Positions 11,899-24,355 of a DNA stretch of 64,000 nt are shown in pieces. A model generated the notes under the pieces. The model saw only the letters and a list, made by a program, of their open reading frames with translations. It was not told the origin of the DNA and made no database searches. The DNA lies in NCBI GenBank assembly GCA_907165065.1, contig OU015529.1, positions 5,629,054-5,693,053 on the forward strand, read 5' to 3'. Made by a program: the position numbers and the translations under genes. This DNA comes from Caprimulgus europaeus (taxonomy: Eukaryota > Chordata > Aves > Caprimulgiformes > Caprimulgidae). Each line of letters begins with the position of its first letter. Position 1 is the first letter of the stretch.

Positions 11899-12590
11899 AG
11901 AACCACAGAATTGTTCAGGTTGGAAGGAACCTCTTGAGATCTAGGACTAGGCTTAGACTAGGAACCTCTAGACTAGGAACCTCCTGCTTGAGCAGGGTCT
12001 GCCAGAGCAGGTTGACCAGAACCACAGATTTTGGTGGATGAAGGATGAAGACTCCACAGGTTCTCTGGCCAGCGTGTGCCATTGTTTGTGACAAATCTGT
12101 TTCCTTATGTCAAATTGAATTTCATCTGTTTTAATTTGCACACATTGCCTTTTGTCCTGTCAGTGGTAACTACTGAGAAGAATCTGGCTTCTGTATCTTC
12201 TTTCCCTCCCATTAGGTGTTTCTACATACTGATAAAACCTCCCCCCACGTCATCTGTTCTCGAGGCTGAAGAGTCTCAGCTTTCTCAAGCTCTTCTTATA
12301 CCTCAGATGCTTGAGCCCCTTAATCATCTTTAAGGCCGTGTGGGCTTCCCTCAGTGAAGTCTGTACTTGTGCTGTGGAGCCCAGCACTGGACCCAGCACT
12401 GCTGATGCCACCTCACCAGTGCTGTGCAGAGAGGAAAGCTCATCATCCTTGACCTGCTGGCATCATGCTGCCTGGTGCAGCCCAAGATGCTGTTGGCTTT
12501 TTTTGCTGTGAAGGTGCATTGCTGGCTTTGTAAAATGCAAATGTGCAGTGGTACCTCTCTGCTGACACAGCCTGTATTTGTAGGATGCTT
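11899..12590 (-). mobile_element. Older CR1 LINE fragment (minus strand)
   Basis: A second antisense CR1 directly beyond the first. The + strand begins AGAACCACAGAATTGTTCAG then GTTGGAAGGAACCTC, a diverged CR1 3' end, and contains later antisense landmarks: the CTCGAGGCTGAAGAGTCTCA block near 12260 and the CAGCACTGGACCCAGCACTG block near 12383. A short local duplication (TAGACTAGGAACCTC, twice) interrupts it near 11955-11985. It is much more diverged than its neighbour, so probably an older insertion. The 5' limit on the element is uncertain. Confidence 0.75.
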
Positions 12591-14122
12591 TCACAGCATC
12601 TCCACTAATCCCTAATGAAAGGAGGACGTCGTAGTGAAAAGGAAATATGTTGCTAACTAAGAGATAGAAATCTACCATATGGTAAGTTGTGTGTGTACCT
12701 TTGGGAAAGAAGCTGCTGGAATTAATCACTTCACTTCTTTAACAAATAATTTCCACTGGAGTGTAGAAGTCAAGGGTTTCCTGGCTTTTTTTTTTTTTCC
12801 TTTGTGTAAGTGATAGCATGGATTTCATATCTTCCTCCTCCTTCAATCCACAGCAGAGGGTAAAATGGAAAAGTTCCAGATAGGAAATATCATGAAAACT
12901 TCCAGAAAAAAAATAATCATGCAGTTAGTATGGTCAGGACCCATTTTTGGTAGGTGAGTATGCAGTGCCTTCTGCAGTTGAACACTGGTCTGGCATGAGG
13001 GTTAATAAGAGCAATTTCCATAGTAATAATAATACTAATAAAGTAGTAAAACATCTCTTAAAAGTAAAGAGAAAGACCATTGTGCTTTGAAGAAAATGGA
13101 GTGCTCTCACTATCATTGAAGTTCAATTATAAGCAATTATTACATTGAGGAGTACTAATTGGGGCAATATGTCATACCAGTTGCTATTAAATATTTAAAT
13201 TTTAATAATGTGTTATAAAATCTGAGCAATCAAATGTGTTCACAGAATCATTAGCTTGCAGAATATGAAGACAGGTAGAATTAACATGTGATGGAATATA
13301 TTATATTTTTCTCTGTATTACAGTCTAAACATAGGAGAGAAAATTATTTGGTTTAATTTTTGTCCTGGATTTAGTTCTAATTTTTTTTTTTTTGATTGTT
13401 TCAATATCATGAGATTATAATAATTCATTGTATTGAAGTTTGAATATAAATTGTTAATTTTAAGTAAGTTAATCCCTCTGGACTGATTCCAGGGCTAGTG
13501 TGTATTATTTTGGGTAGATAAAGTGAGCCTTCCCTGGTGGGGCTTGCTCACCTGATGTCACTGGTATATTTTACATCACCTTTGACAAACAGGGTCCCAG
13601 GTGGACATGGCAGTAGTGTGAAATAAACCCGCTTCAGGAAAATATTCCACGTTTTAGACCTGTTTCATGTCAAATTGCCTGGATGGTGCATGAGGAATCA
13701 AGTTAAAGGAGCCAAGTATTCATTGAGAATTGGAGAAAACATAATACTTACAAGCATTACAAAGGATTACATTGTGTGAAAACTTTTCAAGGTGGAGGAA
13801 AACGTTACTCTCTTTAAAAATGTTCCTTGCTTAATGTAATGGAAATCCTTGAACGCTTTGCCTGAGATCAGTGCTGTGCTTGTGATGTTTGTTACAGAAC
13901 ATAGCCTCCTTTATGCTCATGACATTTTGTTGTAATTGCATTACAGAAATAACTGTAGTTTATACTTTACTAGAAATTCTTAACTGATGCTAAAACTTCA
14001 GATTGCAGAGGTCTGGTGGCTGAACCCATGCAATGGCATTTGGAGGTTTGGTCACACACAGACACAGCAGTCATTTAACTTCAGGCCTTGCTTTGAGGGA
14101 AAATCTTTTCCATGTTGGCTTA

Positions 14123-14172
14123 GATGATCTTTAATGTTCATTAAATCGATGATCTTTAATGTTCATTAAATC
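14123..14172. repeat. Perfect 25-bp tandem duplication
   Basis: The 25-bp block 14123-14147 (starting GATGATCTTTAATG) is repeated exactly at 14148-14172. There are two copies only, with no drift between them, so it looks recent. Intronic. Confidence 0.95.
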
Positions 14173-15817
14173 TTGGATGATGAGTTTTTGACAAAGAAAG
14201 AAAATCTGTTTTAACTGAATCTCAAGCAAGTCTGTGTTGTATTACCAATCACATTTCCCCTTGGCTTGCAGGAGATATTTTTCTGTCACCAGCTGCACCT
14301 TGGTAGCTGAGAGGAGAACTTAACCTGTGCTGAGAAATCCTTACAAGAACATCTTACTTGACTCTGTCCCAGCTTAAAAGTTTGACTCCTGACCATGTGA
14401 TTTCATTTGGCTCTACTGAAAAGTTGAGGATATTGTATGAAACTGTAACTGTTGAATAAGTAGACTTTACCTGAATGAGAAGAAACCCATTTTAATACGC
14501 TAGTATCTGAGTCTAATATCCTCGTGTGCTGCAGATTGAGCTCACAAATGTTTGATCATTTCACTTTCTGAGTATCTGCAGCTCCATATCTAGTTTTATG
14601 CTATATAACCATATAAAAAGGCAAACATTTTATTATGTGCCCTTTATTTTGGGGCTTACTGGGTGGGTAAGTCAGTTTAAATGATTTTTTTTGTTCACGT
14701 GATGGATTTCTTTTGACACATGTGGTACCAATTAGAATAACTTCTCCTGCCCATCGTCTCTTCAGTCTGCGCTACTGTATCAAAATACTTTATTAAACCC
14801 ACCTTCTCTTGTTGTAATGCAAAACAGTTGGTAATAGTAGGCAATATTGTCAGATTTATTGAGTGAGAAGCAGCTTTCTGAAGATCTGGCAATGCAGTGA
14901 AAAACATGACTAGATGGATAATTAAGTTGAGCACAGTGGAATTCAGGATTAAAGGAAACGATGTGGGAGAATATGGCATGCCAAAGTTGGTTGTGTAACA
15001 CAGTTTAAATTAGGAGATAATTTTCTTCTTAATTTGAAGCATCAGTTTCTGGCTCTAGGTGCTTTACCCCATCCGGAGACTTACTTCACTGCATATCCAA
15101 GACCACAGCACACAAGAATAGTGAGTTCCTTAGTGTTTTTGCAGAAGATACTCTGATGTGGGCTGACAAAGAAGCTCCACAGATTCTGTTGCAACACAGA
15201 GTTACAGGTTCTTGAATAAAAGGTGTTTCATAGATCATGAAGAGTGAACCTCACATAAAGAGTAAGCTGTACAGTTCTTTTTATAAATGCTCCTATCAAG
15301 CAGCTTTAGTGGTACTTGGGGGTATGGGGGAGAGAACCAGTAAGGTCCTTGCTGTGACAGAAAGTGTTGGAAGAGCCTGGCAGTCACAGCCAGCTTTGGG
15401 AAGCACCAGCATAGTGAAATGTAGTGTCTGCATTTCACCTTTCTGCCTTTGGGTTTTGTCTTTTGTTGGAGAGTAAGTAGGTCAAATTAAAAGAGTATCT
15501 GCAGAACTTGTTTGTGTGTTATAATGCATTAATAACTCGAATCACGTTGTTTTATCATTTCAGTACTATCAATGCTAGATGGCAAATGCATTCATGTTTG
15601 GGATGTGTGATATGTAGAGTTTACTGATCACAAGTGCAGCAAAGGCCACAAATGATACAGTGAACTAACATTATTTTCCCTGTTTCTCACCTTCCTTTTT
15701 TGCCTTTTTCTAGCATTATTTCTCATAGTATTTACTTTTGTGTTCAAATTTTTTCTAAAATTGTTTTTCTACTGAAAATCTACTCATCAGACAATTAAAC
15801 CTTTTGTTTTTGCTTAG

Positions 15818-16000
<183 letters not shown>

Positions 16001-17771
16001 TAAGAGGACATTTTTGTTATCTACTTAGATGTAATAGTAAAAATTGATACTTATTCCTAAACTTGAGCTTTTATTTCCAATCTAAACATATACTGGTAAT
16101 TCTATCTCTAGCAAAGTATGTGTGGTTGGTGGTTTGGGTTTGGTTTTGGTTTTTTTAATTCTCTACAGTTGGTTGCATTCCAAATAAGTTTTTAATTGTC
16201 ATCTTTGAATAGGGATGTGTCTCTCTAGTTAGCTAAATGCTTTTAAAGATTTAAAAAAAAAAACAACAAAAAATACTCAGAAACAAAATACCTAGTTTTT
16301 ATTGCCCCTGAAAATAATTTAGTATTGCTTGGTTTCAGCAGGAAAAGCCCCTTTGTTTGAATAGAAATAATTCTTTGACCTTTTTCTTAGCCCAGTCACC
16401 AAATGAAATTAATCACTTTTATAGTTTTATGCCCATTGAGATAATAAAAAATAGAGTACCTAAAACTCGGTGCCTTCTGAATTAGGAGTCTCCTGCTGTA
16501 CTAGCACTAAGTATATTTTTTTCAGGTATGTTAATCTCATTATCTTTGTCTTTAGAAAGCTTGATGGAGAGAGTAATCCTATGAATTTTAAAGCCTTAAA
16601 TTAACTATCAACCTAGTCTTGGAAAACAGTAGGAATAATGAGTAATGCTTTTCACTGTGAATAAGATTTGTATGCTAAATTGCACATTACTGTTTTTCTT
16701 CCATAAGCAATTTTATGATTCCATTATTGTTATAAGGAAAAAAAATAACCTAAATGAGTGGAAATACTTGTGCATCTCAGTTTTTTTTCTTAGCTTTTTG
16801 CTTCTCAGTTCACAGACCAGTAAGCTGGTCTCAGACATGTAGTGTTCCCAAGGAGGTTCTCACGAAGCAGCTGGGTTTGAACCTCGTGCCAGACATGTCT
16901 ATTTTCAAGTTTCCCTAGGTCTGAGAAGATCTGGCAAAAGTCTTTACCTGTTGAGATTTGCACAACACTCTTTCAGGTATAAAAGAAGCGCTAGAATTCT
17001 GAGATCCAGCTTTCTTCTTTCTCCAAGGCATCCTGTTGAGAGACATCTTCTCTATAGATGGAATTTCTTACCTATTGCTAAGTGTTTCCCATCAGAGTGG
17101 GTAAATATGACATGACTTTTGAAGTATGTAAAGCACAAACACTGTTTTAGGAAACCTCTTTTTATCATAGTTACTTCATATACTTTTGCAATAACTAATA
17201 AACTAGGTGCAATTTAATCTAACAGAATTCTAATCACTCATAATCTTTTGATTTCCTAAAAGTAATTTTTTAATTTATTCTCCTTTTGGATGTATTCTTC
17301 TCTTTGCAGTGGTGAATTTTGTGATTTATGAATAATCTTTACTTGAGTTGTTCAAATGCATATGTCAAAGGGTTTTTACCACAAAGTTCACTGTTAAGTT
17401 GCTGTCATCAGTCTAATGGTTTACTGATGCTGAAATGAGGTGCTGCAATCACTCCTCTCAGTCTCTGCTATATGCTGGGCTTCTAGCAACCAGCAATATA
17501 TTTAACCAGTTCAATTTACTGAGCAGAAGACTGTTTGCTTTAGCAACTTGGTTAGTGAGTTGAGTTGGCACCAGCTGGTGCCACAGCAAGCCACAATGTG
17601 CAGCTGAGAATGGTTTGGGAGTAAGAGAGTGGGATGTCCTCTTCCTCTCTGGTAAGTTCTAAAGTTCAATTTCTTCGAGGAAGTCACCTTTAATAAGAGC
17701 TGATAACATTGCCTTCCTGTTGACTCTCCCCACCTTGTTCTAGAATGGTTCTTTATAAAGGAGAAACTGTG

Positions 17772-17870
17772 GCATCATAGAAGAGTTTAGGTCAGAAGGG
17801 ACCTCTGGATGTTACCTAGTCCTGTTCCAGCACAAATCAGGGCTAGCTTCAGAGTCATCATGAGCATTAA
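17772..17870 (-). mobile_element. CR1 3'-end fragment (minus strand)
   Basis: The + strand reads GCATCATAGAAGAGTTTAGG then GGGACCTCTGGATG and continues as a diverged antisense CR1 3' UTR with the CAAATCAGGGCTAGC block. Only the 3' end of the element is present. Limits are approximate. Confidence 0.7.
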
Positions 17871-19033
17871 CGTAGCTGTTGCTATAGCACCTCCAGTGAT
17901 CTGTGTTTAAAAGAGTCTGAATTACAATTTTTCTGAAGCATTCAGTGACACTGATAAAATTAATCAGAATTAACAAATGTAGAAAAAATGGAACTCCTGT
18001 GATTTAGAATTGATATTTTTTTCTGTCTGTCAGTCATTTTTGTTAGAAATATTTTATCACATATGCTAGATACTTGAAATTAGACTGATTATTATTTTTT
18101 TCCATGCAAGGTGAGCATATGACATAAAATACTAAGTCCTCCTAAGAGTTGTTTTTTAGTATCTGCACATATCACATTACTTTGTGAAATAATAGACTGA
18201 CCTAATCCATGCTTATGAATTCTTGAAATTATTTTAAATTTCTAGATAATAAATTTAAAACTTTGTCAGTACAACATGAGTACGTGGCTCAACTAGTGAA
18301 AAAGCAGCTTATAAATTCTGCAGCGTTTGAGGCAATAAAAATAAGTTCCCAACAATCTTAGAGGGAGCCAAACTTGTTCTTCTTTCAAAAAGGGGGAAAA
18401 AAAACTTGAGAGTTAAGGAGGATTTAGGAAGTTGCAAAGGAATCTGATACCTTCAAAGCTGTTGCCAATTTTACTCCGAGGAGGTTGAACTGCATTGCAG
18501 TGCTGTCACTTCCACTTCATGCTACTTGGAGGATTTCTGCTGCTGAGTCGCAGAAGGGATGGGATTTGAAGATCATTTGAAATATGTAGGCATGTAAGTG
18601 AAGGATGAGGGGAGAAGCAGCTACTTGTGCAATACTGGTCTTACCAAAGGAAAGGTATTCATCAAGAAATATCGAGTGATTCTTATTCTTATTTGCAGGA
18701 GAAAAGTTAAACCTTCCCTCTACTACCTAAAATGATGAATTGTAGAAAAGCACAGTATTCATAATCTGTATTTTGTGAGAGGACAAGTACTTGAACTTCT
18801 TTTGGAATTGGGTTATGTAGCACTGAAATAGGAAGCCTGAATTTTGTATTGATGAAATGAATAGATGTCTTCCTCACTTGTTGACTACCCTTGCCAAGTG
18901 CTAATAGCTGGTATAACTCTTTAGATATGTACCATAACTGAAAGCTTTACAAAAATCTAATTCCAAGTCTGCAGTCCTTTTCTGTAGGAGTTTAGGCAGA
19001 ATAAATGCAGGTAGATGTGAGTTACGCATTACA

Positions 19034-19553
19034 GTGAGGCCCGATTACAGTGACATCTGGAATATTGTGTCCAGTTCTGGGCCCCACAGTTCAAGAAGGA
19101 CAGGGAACTGCTGGAGAGAGTCCAGCACAGAGCCACCAAGATGATGAAGGGAGTGGAGCATCTCCCTGATGAGGAAAGGCTGAGGGAGCTGGGGCTCTTT
19201 AGCTTGGAGAAGAGACTGAGGGGGGACCTTATTAATGTTTATAAATATATGAAGGGTGAGTGTGAGGAGGATGGGGCCAGGCTCTTCACAGTGGTGTCCA
19301 ATGATAGGACAAGGGGCAATGGGTGCAAGCTGGAACACAGGAGGTTCTGCTTAAACTTGAGAAGAAACTTCTTTACAGTGAGGCTGCCCAGGGAGGTTGT
19401 GGAGTCTCCTTCTCTGGAGACATTCAAGACCCACCTGGACACCTTCTTGTGTGATCTCATGTAGGTGTTCCTGTTCCAGCAGGGGGGTTGGACTGGATGA
19501 TCTTTTGAGGTCCCTTCCAATCCCTGACATGCTGTGATTCTGTGTGATTCTGT
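19034..19553 (+). mobile_element. Young CR1 LINE, 5'-truncated, ORF2 C-terminus and 3' UTR
   Basis: Encodes the last part of CR1 ORF2, downstream of the reverse-transcriptase core, open in one frame from about 19060 to the stop at 19462-19464. Recognisable segments are [33 protein letters not shown] and [20 protein letters not shown]. It belongs to the same subfamily as the copies at 23890 and 39923. Two scars are visible: an 11-nt insertion near 19042-19052 relative to the 39.9-kb copy, and a 21-nt in-frame deletion at 19383/19384 removing seven codons (VTEHWDR region). The 3' end is TGTGATTCTG units, as usual for this subfamily. Confidence 0.93.
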
Positions 19554-21185
19554 GGTTGCTGCTCCTGGTTTGAAACAATGGAGTTGGAGTATTCTCTTGC
19601 GTTGGATCACAGCACACAGTCCTGGATAGAGGAAAGAGAAGGATGCTTTAGCATCCATCCCCCCAGTAAATCTTTGCCTGGAGTGGGGTTGGCTGAACAG
19701 ATAAATGAAAGATAGAGCAAGAGCTTGAGTTAAGGGTCCTTACTGAGGATGTATCGCTGGAGCCTGTAGGACATGTGAAGACCCTGGCAGTAGTTCTAAG
19801 CAATCTAGCTTTGGGATCACTGGTTCACTTGCACGAAGCTTTGTTGCCTGTGGCGAGACTGCTGCTCCCGCAGCCCAGTTTTTACCTCATTACATTATAG
19901 TCTATTTACTTCACTTTCTGTTCACTTTGAGTCCTTTTGTTTTATTAAATCAGAAAGCATAGTCCAACTGGAAAGAGTGTTTCAGAGATTTTGAAATGCA
20001 AAGATAATGGCTTTTTTCCTTGTAGTGTTCCAGCTTTTTGTACTGCAGAAAGTTATTTGTTTAATTAGGTCCAAGATAATCTGCATGAGACAGTAAGGTT
20101 GTTTAACTTTATGCCATGTCTTAAAGATTATATGTATGAAGTGTGTGTTTGTAGATTTTTTGGGAGTACATAAATCTCACTTCTGGAATCTGTTGTATTT
20201 ACCTGGATTTTTCAGATATGGAGTAACTTATTACTAGACATTCTCCTCTTGGAATGGTTGTATGTTGATGCAGAGTTATCATGGACCCATCATGGTCTCA
20301 GCAAGCTGCATGCAACTGATGTGTTAGGTTTTCAGTGTATTTAAACATCTTCATTGCTAACTTAAGTGATAAAAAGCCACCAGTATTTGTACATGTGTCC
20401 TATAGTCATGTGCTCATATCCTCTTACCCCTTTGACACTGAAAGTAAGAACCTGCATCCATCTTTTATCAAATTTGGTACAAATGTGAACAACAAAGTCA
20501 AAATTGTATAAAAATGAGTGTTATAGTGGAAACACTGGCAGAATCTTTCTAGTAATACTAATTTCCTTGTGTCAGTAAAATAAAGCAAAGTTATTTTGGA
20601 ATCCATGGACACATCTCTTTCAGAACAAATGAGAAAATCATACAAACAAACATGGGATAGATGAAAAATACCTTTTGTTGAATAAAGATGGATTTTTTTA
20701 CATGTAAATTGCTAGAATGCAAATAAGAGAACAAATGAGAGTTATCCTTGAATCTTGTTTTTTAAAAATACTCTGATGTTTTTCTGAGTTACTTTAGCCA
20801 CTCTGTGTACAATAGCTGGGCCAGATTTCTATAGAATTCCAATGTACATGAATATTAACAGGAAACCTGTTAAATAAAGGCTCTTAGCCACTTTTATTTG
20901 AATTTCAAGTCAGTCAATTGGCAGGACAAAGCACAAAAATGAAAGTATTTTTAAGCCTGAGGTGGTATTTTGCATTTTGGTGATTGGTTTGCTTGTTTTT
21001 TTTTAAGCATTAATTTTCAGTTGATTGTCTTTGGGTTTCTTTAAGCATTAGTTTTGAGTTTATTATCTTATTTTTTTATTTGATAGAAGCCTAGTCCTTT
21101 TAAGAGGTCAAAAGCAAGGTAGCTGTAAAATATTTCAAAACCAAGTGGTAAAATGAATATAAGAATTGTATTCAAAATTAATTAG

Positions 21186-21353
<168 letters not shown>

Positions 21354-23889
21354 TGACAATGTTCATAGTAATATAATATTTTCTAATTGTCATTTTGGAT
21401 TTTAATGTAGACTTTATATGGTTAAATTTGAATGTGGGTTACTATTTAACTTGGCTTACATATTTTTTCTAATTTAGCTGCATGTGGTATTTATTACAAG
21501 TTGGCTTAGAAGCATTTCACGTGGAGAGGTTTTCAAGGCTGTCAGATAAGTTGGTCATTTGGTTACCTGGCTATCTCATATTTATAGTATATCTTCCAAC
21601 AGACTAAAATTCTCCATTTTTTAGGTTTGCATATTTATGGGACTGTTGCTTAGTGACTGCAGCCAGTGATAACTTGTCTCCGTGGTCTTGGCTCTACTTG
21701 GGTTTTTCCTCTTTGTTTTTGGTTAGAGATAGAGGACTTGCTTTGCTGATGAAACCAGTGAGAAGCTAGGTTAGCAGCAATTTTGAGCCAGGCAGCAGGT
21801 TTTTGAGGAAAGCATCAGGAGAATCCACAGAAGGTTTAGAATAACTGATCTGTCACCAAAGCTCCTTTGTAACCCCTGCTGGCTTCAGCTGGGTTTAGAC
21901 CTGAGTGCTGAAGGGTGTCTTCTCTCCCATGTCTTTTAGATCTTGTGAATGTAGTGTCTTTTCTTTGTAAATGTATCACTGCTTTATGAATATTATGATA
22001 CAATTGCAGAGTACTGAACATTGATAGAGATTTGCTGAACATTTACACGTAACTAAATACATCTGTTAATAATGTGGAAAGATAGACAGCTTAGGAAATC
22101 TAGACTAAAAGGTACAGTTTTTTCTTTTATTTTCTTTTTTTTTTTCCTCAAAGTGTGTTAAAAATCAGCAGTGTTTTCAACTAGGTTTCAAATAGCCAAA
22201 AAATTGTGAGGTCCATTGAAGTGATGGTTCTGAAGGAAAAACCATTTCAGCTGTGTTGTGGCCTACAGTACAGGGGACCATGATGATTCAGTCTTCTGAA
22301 AACAACACCTAACAAATCCCTCCCTCTCCTTTTGTTAGAAGATTGTCTGTCATTTTGTATTGTTTTGTTTTTCCCCCTCTGTCTCTTTGCCAACTTGAGT
22401 TTATCATCTAAATGTACTGGTCAAACAAAGGGAATATTAAGATTGAGGGAAGCAAATGGGTGAGTTGGAAGACAGTGTCTCTGTCATTTAAATAATCTTA
22501 AAGGCAGCCACATCAGCAGCTTGAACCATAGGTTCAGATTATTTGCTCTGCTCTTTGGAAATATTTAAAAGTTTGGGATGATTTGTTCACATTGAGACAC
22601 TGCAGTTTAACATCCCTTGTCTATTCTACAACCTACGTAGTTCAAGACTTGTAAAAAGAATGCATTTAATTTACGAGGGCATTAAGAAAAAAAACCCAAC
22701 AAATCTGACTATAATGGCAAAAAGCATCCCAGTTCTGAAGGATATAATTGCTAAGAAAGCTGGGGTGCAGCCACTTGTAATAAGTTTTAATAAAACATGA
22801 ACTTTGTATACATTGATTAAACAAGCTCATACATGAGCCAGTATTGAAGTAGCCAGCAAACTATTAAAATATGAAGATTAAATGCTGTAAAACTGAGAGC
22901 TAACCTTGGTAGCCACTATAAATTTGTATTATTCATTATAATGTGGTATCTCTTCTGTTGGACCTGTGCTATTATTTGAAAATAACTGCATCAAGAATAT
23001 GAGAATCTCATGATGGTTCTAGTTTTCATTCTCAAATAATGGAAACTGAATAAATTGCAGTGAGAGTATTATCATTTTTTGCTGTTGTTTTTCACAAAAA
23101 CTCCTTTTCTTCCCTTGCTTAGATGTAATGGACTAACTGATGTGGCTGTTATTTGGTAGAATATACATTTTAGTCTTCCAGAAACCTATACATGTCAATT
23201 TATTTAGGTAATTAAGTGTGGCCCAGCAGGAGAATTACCAGGGCAGGGGGTGGGGAGAAGAAAAAAGCCTCTACAGATATATTTAGAACACACACAATAA
23301 CAGGTAGGTAATGCTCTATGTTGGGATAGTAATAATTTAATAAATTAATTGCAAGGGGGTTTATTTGATTTTATATTTCTTTTCCTGTGTATATTTGTTT
23401 TAGAAGTAGTCAAATGTAATGCAATTGAAAATCAGGTTGATATTAATTCTGTACTTCCACTTTAGCCTCACTGAAATAGTACATGGGAAACAAATTTTAA
23501 AACTCAGCTTTGAAAGGTGTCTGGATAATGCTATTACTCTTGTGAAGTGATTGGTAGTAGTCAAGTAGGGTGAGTAAGTACTGACTTTGTGAATTAGGTA
23601 ATTTCAGTAACGCCTGGTTGACTCAGAGGCGTTACATGTTGGAGACTTTGCTTTATTCCAGTTTAATAGAGATGTGAGAAGCTCCCTTGCCTTAACGGTA
23701 TTAGTGCAGATGAGTGACAGGCTGTAGGCAACTGTTGTTAAACTGATGTCAGGTCAGCAAATTAAATGAAGGAAAGAAAAGGAGGAAGCTGAAGAGCTAG
23801 CCACTTGTTTTTATCCTCTGCTTGCAATTTTCTTTTCAAATTATTCGTCCTAGGATGTTTAAAAGCGGAGGCTAGGCACAGCATCACTT

Positions 23890-24355
23890 CTGCTTGAGAG
23901 AGTCCAGCACAGAGCCACCAAGGTGATGAAGGGAGTGGAGCATCTCCCTGATGAGGAAAGGCTGAGGGAGCTGGGCCTCTTTAGCTTGGAGAAGAGGAGG
24001 CTGAGGGGTGACCTCATTAATGTTTATAAATATCTGAAGGGTGAGTGTCAGGAGGATGGAGCCAGGCTCTTCTCAGTGATGTCCAACGATAGGACAAGGA
24101 GCAATTGGTGTAAACTGGAACACAGGAGGTTCTGCTTAAACTTGAGAAGGAACTTCTTTACAGTGAGGATAACAGAGCACTGGGACAGGCTGCCCAGGGA
24201 GGGTGTGGAGTCTCCTTCTCTGGAGACATTCAAGGCCCGCCTGGACACCCTCCTGTGTGATCTCATCTAGGTGTTCCTGCTCCGGCAGGGAGGTTGGACT
24301 GGATGATCTGTCGAGGTCCCTTCCAATCCCTGGCATTGTGTGATTCTGTGATTCT
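23890..24355 (+). mobile_element. Young CR1 LINE, 5'-truncated
   Basis: Starts abruptly inside the CR1 ORF2 coding text at CTGCTTGAGAGAGTCCAGCA and stays open in that frame to the stop (TAG) at about 24268-24270. The encoded tail reads [60 protein letters not shown] and ends in LLCDLI, the normal CR1 end. A 3' UTR with GGACTGGATGATCTGTCGAG and a TGTGATTCTGTGATTCT tail follows. Very similar to 39923-40766 and 19034-19553. No retrotransposition-competent length remains. Confidence 0.94.

Larger units (their letters stand above)
8626..15817 (+). other. ATE1: ATE1 intron, 7192 nt
   Basis: Donor GTAGGA, acceptor TTGCTTAG. Apart from two minus-strand CR1 fragments (11132-12590), a 25-bp tandem duplication (14123-14172) and T-rich runs, I see nothing specific. 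The region 9870-10200 is somewhat GC-richer and has overlapping open frames on both strands, but I recognise no protein family there. Confidence 0.9.

Noticed and set aside
19239..19658. 139-codon minus-strand open frame
   Set aside because: It is antisense to a CR1 ORF2 remnant. Similar antisense frames occur at the other CR1 copies.
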